Assembly: GCA_004794655.1 (NCBI GenBank)
Contig: SMMW01000575.1
Location: 11,607,001 to 11,671,000 of the forward strand
DNA length: 64,000 bases
Origin: Marisa cornuarietis
Taxonomy: Eukaryota > Mollusca > Gastropoda > Architaenioglossa > Ampullariidae
Reading direction: 5' to 3'
In this document: one piece after another, positions 22,291 through 34,475 of the stretch
Layout: every line of letters starts with the position of its first letter
How positions within the stretch are numbered: the stretch's first letter is position 1
Translations under genes and position numbers: made by a program
Notes under the pieces: generated by a model
What the model saw: the letters and a program-made list of their open reading frames with translations, nothing else
Databases searched by the model: none
Told to the model about the DNA's origin: nothing

Positions 22291-25200
22291 AGTGATATTA
22301 CACTGCAAAACCTTACAGCACCGTGTTCTTTTTAAGCATTATTTTCAGGTTATGTAGGTTATCTCTCAACCATTTGGTATTACTTGCATACTCTCATACA
22401 CATTTCACGCGCTTAGGTTCAACACGTGCTGTGGGCGAAATTACCTTTGTCTCTCGGCACTTCACTGCGCCTAATGATACGGGAACAAATTGGTCGGGGA
22501 ATGTTGGTGAAGGGAGGGGTCGGATGGGGGCTTCATGTTCTGTGATCACGGATGATGTAGGAAGCAGCAGACACCAGGCCGTCTGCAATTTATAATGGAC
22601 CATGGCTCCTGATGACGTGTAAGGCTTTGGCCATCAGCCCGTGGCTTCTACCGTGAGTTGATTAACGTGGCGATGTAGACCACTGCGTGCCATACACCTC
22701 CACGTGCGCTATTGAAGTTCTTCCAGTAGGCTGAGGTGAGCGTGGCATTGTGCCCAGCTATTTGCACGCCTTCCATTTACTCCAGCTCGCCAGAGGACAG
22801 TAGGAAGTGGGTAGCAGTCGCGCACTGAGCACTGTACAAGATGTGTCGGTAAACACCCTCGTCGTCTTTCCCAGTACAGTGCGAACTTGGTTATTGGCAT
22901 AAATTTCCTGTTGGATGAACTTGTGATTTTAGACCATGAACCGCACCAAATGGCTTCAGAGCCTTCTGCACGATCTGATATCGCAATGATTTTCGTCATT
23001 TTGTGAAGTAGTTCGTTATTGCAAAAGTTCTGTTGTTTTAGGTTTTTTAATCACGTTCCTTTGACAATCTAGTTGCTAAATAAAAAATATCGAAGCATAA
23101 CTGTAAATGCTGATTAAATAGATAGCTGTAACATACAAAACTGTCCCGAATCTATTTAACGCCTCAGCTCGGAAATCTACTCAAATGTTCATGCGGACTT
23201 GGGGATGTATAATATTTGCAGCCATACTGAAAACACCCGATCGAATGATCTAAGAATCTAACAACAAAGGGAAAAAAACTGAGCTCAGTGTTGGCTTGGG
23301 TTTCTTTGGGCACGACAACATAAATTGCTTTTTTCACGAGCGTTTAACGGCCATTCGATCACACCTTAATCCAACGGCCATGAAGTCCGATGTCCGTGCT
23401 ATCGGCTGAATCTTGTTTCATGTACTTTGATACTGATTTATGAGTTTTCCTGTTTATTTTTTGTTGCTTTATTTTATATTTTATTTATTTATTTTCTACT
23501 CACCCTCCTCCCTGAAACCCGTTTTGCACATGTTTAGATCGTGCTCGGCCTCTGTTGCTTTCTTGAGATATCGCAAGAGTTCTCATCCTGTTTAGTGATT
23601 TTAACAAGCGCGCTGTTCCTTTTTTTTTTAATTCAGTACAGAGTATGAGATCTGTTCACATGTTTGTGATTATTTGAGACTTTTGTGCCTGAACAACTCT
23701 CAATACAAACACAGTGATCATTTTAACAAACTAAACAAACAAACTTTCAGGGCAAAACTTGTCTGATGAATCACTTGTAGTCGACTCGTTCTCACAAGCG
23801 AAGTTTCAAAACTTGCTTCTGTCGACATTTTGGTCCTTTTTGAAATGCATGGGCTCAACTTGCTTTTTGGCACCAGCCACTTTTTTTTCTCGTCCTTTTT
23901 GTCTGGCTCGTTGACACAGGAAAACAGTGAAAGTGCTTTAGAGCTGACTTTCCAGCGTCTAGGCCTTTTTTTTTTTTTTTTACCCCAGGCGTCAGTAGCC
24001 GAAGTAATTGGTCGAAACGGCAGTGAGTTACACAAGCGGCTGCTTCCTCGACCGCGTCAAGCAGGTCTACTGGGGCGGGTATTTCACGTCTCGCAAACGT
24101 ACGTCAGGCAGTCTGACCTCCGCAAAGTCTCAAGTAAACAACTGCCGTGTTGCAGTCTTTAGTGGCGGGATCACCTCCGTTGCGTTATATATAATCCTGC
24201 ATAATGTCTCTTTTGCGAAGAATATCCATGGTCCTGCTTCTCGTGGTCCTGTTCTACTACTTGAACCCTTCACTGTAAGCCCCATCTAAACTGAGACGAT
24301 TTCGAAGAGAAAGAAGAAGCAATTGTTTTCTTGAATTTATACACCGTTTTAGATTCTCTCCCACAACTGAATCCAACCATTGCAGACATCAGTTTTACCT
24401 TCAGCCTCCGTCAGGTGAAAGGTCATTCCTCTCTCCAAACTACGCCGTAGGACATTTGGAAATATTGCAGTCTCCTCCCCCACCCCATCACCCCCTAGAC
24501 AGAAAAGAGGCAGAAGACCATCTACAGCTGAACAATTGAACCCTGACTAAAATAGCACTTTCTTGCAATTTTTGGTTTCGCAGTTCCTAACTCGCATCGG
24601 ACCTGTTTTCTCGCTGTCTGTAAAGGCATTAAGATAATGAGGAAAGAGCTGGACTTTGGCCACCATTTTGAAAGCTTTCGTTATGCGTTCGCTGTCTCTG
24701 GAGCCTGACAGCCAGTCCCTCTCAGACCGCTTGGAATATTTGCAACGAGCATCCGATGGTCAGGTTTGAGAGACTAAAAGATTAGTGAGAATATGCACCG
24801 CAGTCTCAGAGAAGTGAGAAGGTATTCGTCGATTCAGTTCGCCTGTACACTATTTCATACAAGCCTGTTGTAAAAGGTCCTGTAAGAATCTTCCAGCACT
24901 GCAGTTCTTTATAGTTGTCATAATGTAGAGTGAGCCGGGAGGTATACGGTAAATGAAGATAAACGCAAGACTTAGGAAATTTGTTTTTATAAAGGCAGTC
25001 GAAAGTGTACATTACACATCGCCAGCGTCAGGTATTCTGAACACTCCACATGTTACAAATGTTCGCTAAGGAAACAATGTATTGGTAAAGACGCAAAGCC
25101 AGTGCTAAAGCTGTCAGGGGAAGCGTTTTTGTCTGCTTTTCTGCAGATTGCTGCACGCGGGGTCGAGAACTTTTTAGAGCCAGTGACGCGAGGAGAACGA

Positions 25201-26605
25201 GAAGAGTCTGTAGAAAGATAAAAAAAAGAAGTTCTTACAGAATGAATTCTTGTGTGAATAATGACACATTTTAGTACACATGTGCACGTGCAGGCGGCGG
25301 CTTGGAGTAGGTGAAAAGGATTCCATGCAACTTTTCCTCATTTTCCACTCGCACTGCCTCTGATGCTTTGTGCGTGTAGTCTTCTGGTGTTTAGCCTGAT
25401 CCCTTGCTTTTTAGTGTTTAATGTTGTCTATAGCATGATGTTTTGTCTTTATTGTGTAAGCTAATGTTTAGTTTTGTAGACGAGAGATTAGCCATTAAAA
25501 AAAAACTGCATGGCTAAGTTTCACTGATTGCTGGGGTAAAGCTCTGTGGGAATATAACCCATCTGTCAAGTAAACACGACTATACTAGACCAGGTATTTC
25601 TGTGTTGGTCTGATGCAGGAAAATAAAAAAAGGCAAAAATCACACTTTTTCGCTCAGTTTTGTTCATGTATGATACAGGTAACGGTCACAAGTGCAATTT
25701 ATAGCTCTTATCACGTGCGTGCCGATGAAAACTACTCTCGCGCAGACACACGAACACATGGACCGACACGCGTGCACGTACAATCTGTCTAACGAATTCC
25801 GTGGGACTTCGTCTTTGAAAGTCTTATCGGAGTGAGAAAGGGAAGAACTAACTACCCCGTGGAACACCAAATACTTATTAGTACAGCAGCAGTGCTCCAT
25901 GGTGTAGTAATTCTTGGGCAGGGCGCGATCTGCGGACTATCAGCTGTCGATGAGGAAGTGAGGTCGGTGGAAGCTTGCGGGCGGCTGGGGGTAGCGGGGG
26001 AGGGCAGGTTGGTGGAAGGAGTGCACGCGCTCATTAATCATTTTGATGGGTTGCGTCCCTGTCGACTAGGAGAGAAGCCAGCAACAAGCAAGCCCCAGCG
26101 CCGAAGTCCAGAAAAGCCGAAACCGGAGAATATCCATAATAATTTTCGGTATTTGTCTCTGCCAGTGGCACGGCACGAGATGGCTGCTTTCCGCGGTGTT
26201 CAGCAGCAGAATCCACCTGAATGCAGCCTGATCTGCAGGGGTGGGGGTGGGAGAGGTGATGAAGAGGGGTGGAGGAATCACTATGTGCGCTGCTTGTACG
26301 TGCATGCGCTTAGGGTCAGGTGCAGTAGGAGGAGGTGGGGGTGGCTGTATGTTGGGGGGATGTTTTTTTAATATTATTTGCTGCCGCTGCCCTCGCAAGT
26401 CAAGCAACCTGCGTGGGAACAACCAGCTCGCACTCAGGTTTTTTTCCGGCAGGCTAGTGTAAAAGTAAATTTAACTCTGCAATTATTAGTTCTGGTGGTA
26501 CACTTCATTGCAACGTTCTTTTTTTTTTAAAGCCGGTAAGCTGTTCATTATAAAAACTCGTTACAAAACAGCTTTCCATTGGTCTCTAAGAAAAATGCTT
26601 CACAG

Positions 26606-26607
<2 letters not shown>
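22291..26607. other. Gene-poor unique sequence
   Basis: Poly-T at 23617-23630 and 23966-23982. AT-rich TTTATTT runs at 23456-23500. A GC-rich stretch at 25900-26030 and 26220-26360 is open on both strands, giving the window's longest frame (179 codons, 25832-26371). Its glycine/arginine composition follows local G-runs and no domain is visible, so I treat it as chance. Confidence 0.45.

Positions 26608-26667
<60 letters not shown>
26608..26667 (+). repeat. (CA)n microsatellite
   Basis: About 30 uninterrupted CA units. Confidence 0.97.
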
Positions 26668-26668
<1 letters not shown>

Positions 26669-28509
26669 TTACTAAAAGCAAATTAGAGGCACCACATTTC
26701 TTGGGAAAATAATTCATTTTTGGTATGAATCCTTTCCGTTTTCGTTGTTTTTAAAGCAAAAGTCTTCTTTTTTTGTTAAACTACAGACTAAAAGTTTTCT
26801 CACACAGTAGAGGTAGGTGTGTGTAGGGAAAGGCGAGAATCGGGAGAAATAAAAATACCATGCATTCATTGGACACGCACGTGCAGAAAGGACATTTTCA
26901 CAGGTAATAAACACCTGGATCTAGCACAAAGAAACGTACCTCGCTGAACTCGACGACAGCGTCGCTCGACAGATATTGCTTTTAATAAACAATAAAGACA
27001 AGAGCGGCAATTGTTCTGCACAGTTAATATTTCCTGCCTTGAGCCTCTTTCGTATTTCACTTCAATATTTCATTTTGCCACAACAGCAACTCAGTGCAGC
27101 AATATTGTTGCGCCGAAATATATTCCAGCTTTCAAGAAAAATGGCCGCACAAAACTGCTTCATGGGCGCTGCGCCTCAATTTCGGTTATGATTAAAACGG
27201 GAAAAAACGAGGACGCCACCAAAGGACTTCCAAATGAGCGGAGATCTTAAATTCTCTGTGTGTGCGTGAGAGAGAATTTCCAGAGATGGCACATAGAAGT
27301 GGAGGGAATACAAACTGCTTTAGTGTTGTTGCAAGGGTGGGAATGGTGTCATGTCATGAACTCTGGTAGTCATCGCTGCTCCGACATGTCTAGACATAAA
27401 TACACAACACCCCGGAAAACGTAATTATAGTCGCGAGAGGTAAGAGTCAGCCACAGTAATTAGTTCTCGGAGGCAAGACATATATTGGTACTTAACTCCT
27501 GCACGGGAAACCCTGTAAGTTGTGTTATGGCGAACTGTGTTCACTCGCGCCACGTCGTTCTTTCGAGTTAAAGATGGACCTCGTTCATCAGACGGGAACT
27601 GCAAGAATCACGTGCGACATAACGCCGTTTGGGGAAAACGGCTAAGGGACAGTTTAAAAAGGGTCAGTCGAATCGTTTCCAATTGTCTGACCCGATCCCC
27701 TGCAATATGACAAACGGGTACTCGCGGCGTCGCTGTCAGCTCCGGCGTCGAGATGTTCCGAGGTATCTCCAACTCCCCCTGTATCAGTTTTGCCTGCCAA
27801 GCGGTCTAACTCTGTAGAAATGATTTGGCTGTGTACCCCACCGAAGAAAATTGAGAAGAGAGGGGGCCATTACGACCTATGGAATGTTACAGGACTCCGC
27901 ATTTTTCCCTTTGTGAATTGACACAACTCTCTCTCTCCGACTGTATCATATTTTACTGAATGTGTTGCCGTCTGGGGGGTGATGCTCAGGCACGGAGACT
28001 TAACGCGACATGAGATGTAAACTCTAACAGACATCAGACGTCGGGTGCCTTTGGCTGTTGCTGTTGCGGCAGTTGACTAGAGCTGCTTGCGCACGAAACG
28101 TGGACCATGTGTGTGTGTGTGTTCCGAAAGGTCCCGGCTAATGGTGGATCAAGATGAGCTATTAGGCCGTACGCTCTACCGACTTTTTTTAAAAAAGGAA
28201 AGGAGAAAAAGAATAAAAACGTCAGTTGAAGTTATGGTTATGTGAAAAGGAATCCAATCTCTCCTTTTGAAACTAATGGAAGAGAACAAGAGGGATGTTT
28301 GCGCGGGACTGTTTGAAGATTGATTCAGACGGAGCGAAGCAGAAAGGGATGTGAGCAGAAGAAGGGGCCTGAATCGATGGTCGCAAACCTGGAGCCGTGT
28401 CATAATTTTAATGGGATTTCTAGCACATAATTTCCTTTGATTTCCTTTTAATTTCCTTTAATTTGTTTACCGGCATCCATTATGTTTCTGTTCTTTGACC
28501 TTCTTCAAT
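26668..28509. other. Unique sequence, no gene seen
   Basis: A frame starting ATGGCCGCACAAAACTGC at 27140 closes after 16 codons without a good donor. At 28430-28465 a 10-base unit ATTTCCTTTN is repeated about four times. Confidence 0.5.
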
Positions 28510-29245
28510 CTCGGGAGTATTTTCTCATTCACTTGGGGTGAGCGGGCCCACCTGCTTGGTTTCAATTTTGTTTTGGTGTCCCAAACATTGCTTATCGCAT
28601 TTTCTGTCGGAAAGTAGTCTCACATTTTTGAGTCGAATTGTGCCTATAGTTTTGCCTCTGTATCCCTTGGTTCTTAAGACGGACTTGGCATTCACGTCGT
28701 GTAATATTTCTGTTAAGTTAATAATGGTTGGTCTTCCTAGTCAACACTATCCGTTTCTGTGTACAATATCAAATTATAGATGTGTGCCACCATGCTTATT
28801 TGGTCTGTTATGTCACATTTAAGGCAACACACTTTTTTCGCACGTGATCTTCTATTTCTCGCATATTTGTAATAATTGTCTTCATTATTTTCTCAGCATA
28901 TTTTCTTTCATATTATTCCTCTATTTTGTTATCTAAATCTATCTTACCTATCTGTCTACACTTTTCCATAGTAAATATTGTTATTCCTTAGGCAGTGCCT
29001 CAAGTTTCTCCTCCTACATTGTCCTCAAAACTCAATGGATGGTTAAGATTTTTTCTTCCATTTTCCATGGCTTCCTTAGCAAATGAGTCTAAATAAGTTT
29101 TCACGTTTCTATATTTGGCTATGTTATATAACAGTCTGTGTTTTTCTAGTTTAAGCACTTGCAACAGCTTGCTTTGTGGCGGTCAGCTCCTGTGCACGAA
29201 AGCATAGGAAAATGTCTCTCATCAAACACACTCCTGCTAACGTAA
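28510..29245 (-). pseudogene. Decayed coding sequence of unknown identity, probably a retroelement
   Basis: Three successive minus-strand blocks read like protein rather than random sequence. About 29175-29245: a frame including YVSRSVFDERHFPM, reminiscent of the C-terminal end of Copia-type integrase (VSRHVVFDE). About 29020-29200: PPQSKLLQVLKLEKHRLLYN, then a run ending HPLSFEDNVGGET before a stop. About 28517-28730: a 70-codon stop-free stretch including SVLRTKGYRGKTIGTIRLKN. A CCLKC pair near 28815-28830 might belong to a zinc knuckle. The blocks are in different frames with stops between them. I cannot name one element that would contain all of them. Two elements may be joined, or the resemblance may be partly accidental. 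Confidence 0.35.
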
Positions 29246-29252
29246 AAACCTT

Positions 29253-29516
29253 GGGCCAGTTGCACAACAAATTTCTAATTTTAAATACTTTTAGGGCTTA
29301 ACTCTATTCAGATAATTAGTTTAAAGTGCACACCACAATTTTATAATTTTTAAAACAAAAATTGCTTTAAGTATGATAAAGTTGTTTAAGTCTGACTTTC
29401 CGTCCTGTCAGTACAATTTTTTGTATGGTCTTGTGCAATGCATCAAAATGCTTAAGAAGAGATTTTGCTTCTTTAGAACAGTTTTAAGGTTTAGAAACGT
29501 GTTGTGCAACTGGCCC
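29253..29516 (+). mobile_element. 264-bp inverted-repeat DNA element (MITE), copy 2, best preserved
   Basis: Ends are perfect 17-base inverted repeats: GGGCCAGTTGCACAACA at 29253-29269 and TGTTGTGCAACTGGCCC at 29500-29516. The inverted similarity extends inward through TTTCTAA and (A)CTTTTA for about 35-40 bases. The interior is AT-rich with no coding frame. The immediate flanks (ACCTT on the left, CTGAA on the right) do not show a clear target duplication. It abuts the decayed frames ending at 29245. Confidence 0.9.
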
Positions 29517-32500
29517 CTGAAGTTTAGCCACATTCAAATAGTTTTAGCCTCACCCTCACAAAGAGTATTTCTGCGCAAAAATTGTGGCTAGCAAGTCACT
29601 TTATAGTGAAGGAAAGAGAAGCAGTGTGCCGCTGGGAAAATAAAGGCTGAACGGACTCGAGAATGCCGTAATATTATGGTCTGGCAGTGCAGGCTCACGC
29701 CATCAAGCCTATAACCGCGCACCTGGCCGTGCCGTTTTGTCATCGCTTTCTCATTAGTATTCAGGCGGTGTTTGCTCTGGTTTTTGTTCAGCACTTTTCT
29801 CGCAAAAGGGGCGATCTTTCATCAGTGGATATAATGAAAGAACGGACTGCCTGCTGGGCCAAGAGAAGAAAAATCTTACATTAGGTACAAGAAAATGAGT
29901 GGAGGCGGGAAGAAGAGAGATAAACCAAAACACATGTGCACTCTTTCTAAAACTCCCATCTTGGCCTGTCACAATCCTTACTTATATCACGTCCCGTGTC
30001 TACTTGTACTTAAATAATATTATGAGCAAATAATATGAAATGGTCATGAAAGCTGAAATCTTTTTCAGTGTTCTCCGAGGCCCCTTATGGACTAAGAAAA
30101 ATATTTTCAAGTCAATGTAGGAAAGAAATGTGACCCACCACCAAGAAATGAGTCCTAACTCGCACACAGCAGTTCGGTAGCCGAGGCCCAGAAAGGTGAT
30201 TAAGGGCCTACGCTGTGCAGTTTCTATTTTTTGTGAAAATAAATTCCTTGGTCATTAAACTAACAGGGAAATACGCTGTTATGTTAAAATAGAAGTGAGA
30301 GTTGGTCTTAAAATAGATTTTAATCAAAGTACCCCACGGTACCTATTTCCGCAGAAAATACATTCAAATGCGGCTTTGGTGCGGTATCCTGTCAGAACCC
30401 ATCATATTAGAGAGCCCGGAGTCTCTATTTTCAGTCTCTGTAGTTACTGATTCGAATATTGCTCAATCATAAGATCTGTCTTCAAAAGTTTTCGAGTAAA
30501 CAAATCAGGTCGTTGATCCTGACGCTATCCAATGGGATAATCCAATGCTGACGTCCTTGATAACGTGAAGAGCGATTGGCTGATTGGGCGGCAGCTCGCT
30601 GCTTCCGCTAGTCTTTCTCCACTAAGTGCTGCGTAAAGCGAGAGGATGACAAAACATTATCCCACTGATGAAGAATTATTACCTTTACTTAATTCCTATC
30701 CATCTTCGACATTCAGAACAGTCAAAATTCGGAAGATAAATTACACAATATTTCAGGAAAGATAATACTGTAGACTGCTTAGCGAGAGGGGAGCAATCTT
30801 CAGAGAAAGTGATCACACCGACAAGGATGTTAAAGTACCACTCGCTTAATTCATCTTTTAAACAGAGGAGGGACATGATTTTTTTTGTGTGTTAGTTTTC
30901 TGCTATTTTTCCTTTGAGTGTGCATTCTAGTTGAAAGGCAGTGACACTTTTTTCTACTGCTGTTTGCATTACTAGCAGGATACAAGTACTAAAACGTATA
31001 AATATTCAACCCTATGCACATTTTGTGATTTTAAATGATGCAGCTTGATGTGTTTTATCATTGTACAAAATTTAGTACAATTTGAACTGTTAGAAGTACA
31101 CGTTGCTAAGAAAGAATGCTTGTTCGGTTGCTATAAAAACCATGAAACTGCTTTTCTCAAAATGGCCAATATCGTAGTTGCACACGTCAAATCTATAAGA
31201 CCCACTCAAGTCTGGGACTAGAAGGAAAATGTTGGTATCAAAAGAAAGCTCAAAACATGTAGATTTTAAATTTTTTTTTCTTTAGTTATGACTCGTTTCG
31301 TGGTGGCTGATCACGAATTATTGGTGTTTGTATACCGCAATGACATGGACCCAACTGGGGAGGGAGGCCCAGAACCGGGTCCGCTGGCGTGGTGTAGTTG
31401 TGGCCCTAGGCTCCACTGAGGGCAAACAGGAATAAGAAATACTGCAATGATAGCTGTCCATTCTGATTACGAAATTTAGGGGGTTTTTTGTTTTGTTTTG
31501 TTTCGTTTTTGTTTGTTTTTTTTTTTGCTCCAGTCCATTATCTCTGTAGCTGATACATCAGCTCCCTCTTAATTGTTTTCGGTCTTGATATTTCGTACAT
31601 TTCTTGTAATTTGTATTCTTTTATTTTAAGTGCAAGGGGAATAGGACTACAATATTTTAACGATTTAGTCGTCCTCCAAATGGCTAGTCTTCAGCGGCTG
31701 TTGTTGACATTTGCAAAAACAAGAGCGCGCGAGAGAGACGAGTCTTAGTGTCACATAATCCAAACAAATAAATGTTAAAAGCAAAGTTCAGTTTCCATGT
31801 AATACTACAAATTTCACACGTGCATCCTTTATCAGTTTATTTACTGAAAACTTTGAAACGTTTCCTTATAGAAAAATATGCCCTTTATTTTAAAGGGCAA
31901 ACGTTAAAACACTTATCGGGAAAAGGTTTTGCATGGCTGATTGTTTACGCAAAGAGTAAACTACACCGCCCAAACGCCATTTTCTTAAAAGCTTTAAAAA
32001 TGGCACCATCTGTGCTTTGCCACCTGTTCCAGAAACACGTGCGTGGGCGCTTTACTGAAAAGTTGCGGAAGTGTAGGAAAGCTTATAGCAAGCTCCGAGA
32101 CTTGAAAATACGTTATTAATACGCAAAAACTTAAGGAAATGTAAACGAGTAGCATGCGCAGGAGATGCTGGACCGTGCGGTGTTTTTCGGCACGCGTTTG
32201 ACTGCTATATTTAAGTTAGACTCCAGTTCCGAGAAACATTAGGGCAGGAATTGAAGTGAACGGTGACTGCCACAGCGAAGGACATTAGGGAAGTACTCTC
32301 TGCTGGAGACCTCGTCAAGGGAAGTAAAAACCCATGTCAGGCGTTCTTGCTGGTCCATACTTTGTGATCTCGAAAAAAAAAAAAAAACCTATCGTGCGCA
32401 CACGCGCAAGCGCACAGACGGACGCTGGAGCTCAATGTGCGGCCAATGGAGAAGAGGGACTGCCACTGTGTTCGGAGCAGGTCCACACCTTTCGCTCGGT

Positions 32501-32984
32501 CCACTGCATGCAGCTGATGACAGTTTGTCGTGCAGCAGCCGTAACACGACCAGTCGCCGGGGGGGAGGTGGAGAGCAGCAGGGACTCTGGGCATTATCGC
32601 AGCTTCCCTGACTCTCAGCCAGTTTAAACCAATTTTAATCTTTTTTTGTTTTCTCAACTGCGATGACTGCAGTTGATCATGCTGTCAGCGACGTCTTCTC
32701 AAAATGCACCCGAGAGCTTTAGGGGTTTGTTGTTCTTGGCTTTATTTTTTAAAGAGAGGTTGGCTGTTTTATTTGGTTTTAAAAAAGAGCTATTTTATTT
32801 ATTAAGACGAGGTGTTTTATTTTGTATGATCTGAGTGAGAAGACCATGGTGATTTTTTTTTCGTGGCAAAACTGGACACGTACCGAGAAGTGGCTTTCTG
32901 CATATTGTGTTCAATTTTTCTTTTTAATAGACCGGTGTAAACAGAGGTTTCGACGGTAGTATAGGTCATCCCATGGTTTTTTTT
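29517..32984. other. Gene-poor unique sequence
   Basis: T/G-rich run at 31490-31525 and poly-A at 32373-32386. An AT-rich 115-codon frame (31772-32119) is lysine-rich and has no domain. Nothing else supportable. Confidence 0.45.
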
Positions 32985-32989
32985 TCAGG

Positions 32990-33290
32990 TCGTAAGGGAG
33001 TGAGGTGTTAGAGACTTCACCTTTCTCTTTGGGATGCTCTCTTTGGGATAGGTGTGGTTAGGTGTTCGAATTGACAGGTGCGCCAGGTTTCTTACCCTAG
33101 TCGACCTAGCTGGGGGAAATAGCTATCTGATTCCAAAGAGGCTTGAGGAAGGTAAGGCAACGAGGAAGAGGTAATCGCCACCGCCTCCACGTTAACACGG
33201 GCCCTGAGGACAGTGAGGCTCTAACACCTCACTCCCTACTGACCTCACAAAGGTCATGTGAAGACCTCTACTCTTACCTATAAACATTTA
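32990..33290 (+). mobile_element. tRNA-derived SINE, family B, with inverted ends
   Basis: A tRNA-like head has box A text GAGGTGTTAGAGACTTCACC (33002-33021) and box B GGTGTTCGAATTG (33061-33073). A body follows containing AGGAAGGTAAGGCAACGAGG and AATCGCCACCGCCTCC. The body aligns with the minus strand of 42715-42890. Unusually, 18 bases of the head (GGGAGTGAGGTGTTAGAG, 32996-33013) recur as an exact inverted copy near the 3' end (33219-33236). A 13-base tandem CTCTTTGGGATG(C/A) sits at 33024-33050. Confidence 0.7.
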
Positions 33291-33578
33291 AAGAAAAAGT
33301 CGGGTGAATTGGCGTTAGATTTAAATTACAGATACTGACGTTCTAAATCATTTCCGCAAAAAATCGCGTTTACAGCGAACCTTTTATCAATCGTGTCTCG
33401 GAAAGCACAGAAGGAACTATTTGACCAAAAGACATTTTGTCACCCATAGTTTCTTTAATTCGATCAGCGTTTCTTCGCTGAGCTCGGGTTTAAACAGTGC
33501 ACGGCATCTCTAGATCCCTTACACCAGCGTCGTGACGACGACACTTAGGAGAATGAACACGGATAACTCGGCAACAAA
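33291..33578. other. Possible 5' flank of the candidate exon at 33579
   Basis: Moderate CpG content near 33525-33600, including CGTCGTGACGACGACAC. No TATA box is apparent. This would be the promoter and 5' leader if the exon at 33579 is real. Confidence 0.3.
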
Positions 33579-33633
33579 ATGGCGGCCTCCGTGTACCGCT
33601 ACCTTAAGAGCTGTGCTTTAGATTCGGCTATAG
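33579..33633 (+). CDS. Candidate first coding exon (ATGGCGGCC start)
   Basis: An ATG with a favourable context (CAACAAA before, GCG after) opens MAASVYRYLKSCALDSAI and reaches ATAG|GTAAAT, a good splice donor, at 33633. Two codons into the intron the frame hits TAA, as expected when the exon ends there. A short, basic, alanine-containing amino terminus could be a mitochondrial presequence, which is inference. Eighteen codons are too few to identify the protein, and I did not find an in-phase second exon. ATGGCGGCC starts are common among animal housekeeping genes, which is the main reason to list it. Confidence 0.35.
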
Positions 33634-34300
33634 GTAAATAATGATTTTGCAAACCCAAAATTTTGAGGGGAAACGTTTCAGAACATCAGTGTCTAAAATA
33701 TAAGCCCCAACTTGCCTTTTCCTTTACATGCCGGCGTCTGACCAGACATGCATCAATTTTCCTTTAACATCGATCGACTTTATAAAACCTGTTGATATCG
33801 CAAGTCTCGGCAGTGCAGGCAGTTTTCGGGTCCCTGATTCCAGCTTCTGTCATTGGTGGGGGTAAGGGGGGATTGAGAGTTCCAATTACAGTCCGTCTAT
33901 CAATCCCTCCTGTACTTAAACTAGGCCGGGTATATGAAAGGGGGATAATCCAAGTGGAAGCCGGTAAGTGAGGTCCGGCGATGGAAATCCTGTCCCCCTC
34001 CCCGCCCTAATCACTACTTCCGTACAGTAATAGTCCGGATGGCTCCGGGGGAAACTTACTTATCCTCTCAACCTCCACCTGGGCAGTGGTCCCGCTGCGG
34101 ACTGACTGAGGGCAGGCTGCGTGCCACACGAACGTCCTCAGTCGGTGGCGACCGTCGGGCCGTGAAATCGCTAGGCTATGCATGGAGGACTCCGCTCGCA
34201 TGTGCAGCAGACAACTGCGCGACGTCTGCCGTGTCACGACTGGAGGAGGTTCGACTGGCATCCCCCATGTATTGTCGAGGGACAGGTGCTACAGCATTGG
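33634..34300. other. Unique sequence, no gene seen
   Basis: If the exon at 33579 is real this is intron. A 171-codon plus-strand frame (34039-34554) runs through unique DNA and then through the SINE at 34301, so it is not credible as a gene. Confidence 0.45.
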
Positions 34301-34475
34301 AAGCTTCCGGTAGCGAAGTGGGAAAACTGCGCTTTTCACCATTAAATCCGAGAATCGTTTGGTCAAGAGGTTCAGATCTCGTCCTGGGGCACAGTCACCT
34401 ATCCCTGGACATGTCAGCTGTGCACAGAATTCTGGCTTATCTCCTTTCGTTGCATTCCCCCCCCCCACCAGCTTC
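34301..34475 (+). mobile_element. tRNA-derived SINE, separate subfamily
   Basis: Box A-like CCGGTAGCGAAGTGGG at 34307-34322 and box B AGGTTCAGATCTCGTC at 34368-34383, separated by the usual 45-50 bases. The downstream body (GGGGCACAGTCACC, then a poly-C run at 34457-34467) differs from families A, B and C, so this is a different SINE sharing a similar tRNA-type head. Confidence 0.65.

Noticed and set aside
25832..26371. Longest open frame in the window (179 codons, plus strand)
   Set aside because: The opposite strand is also open in several registers, the sequence is G-rich with glycine/arginine runs, and no domain or splice context is visible.
31772..32119. 115-codon lysine-rich plus-strand frame
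   Set aside because: AT-rich composition, no domain and no splice or promoter context.
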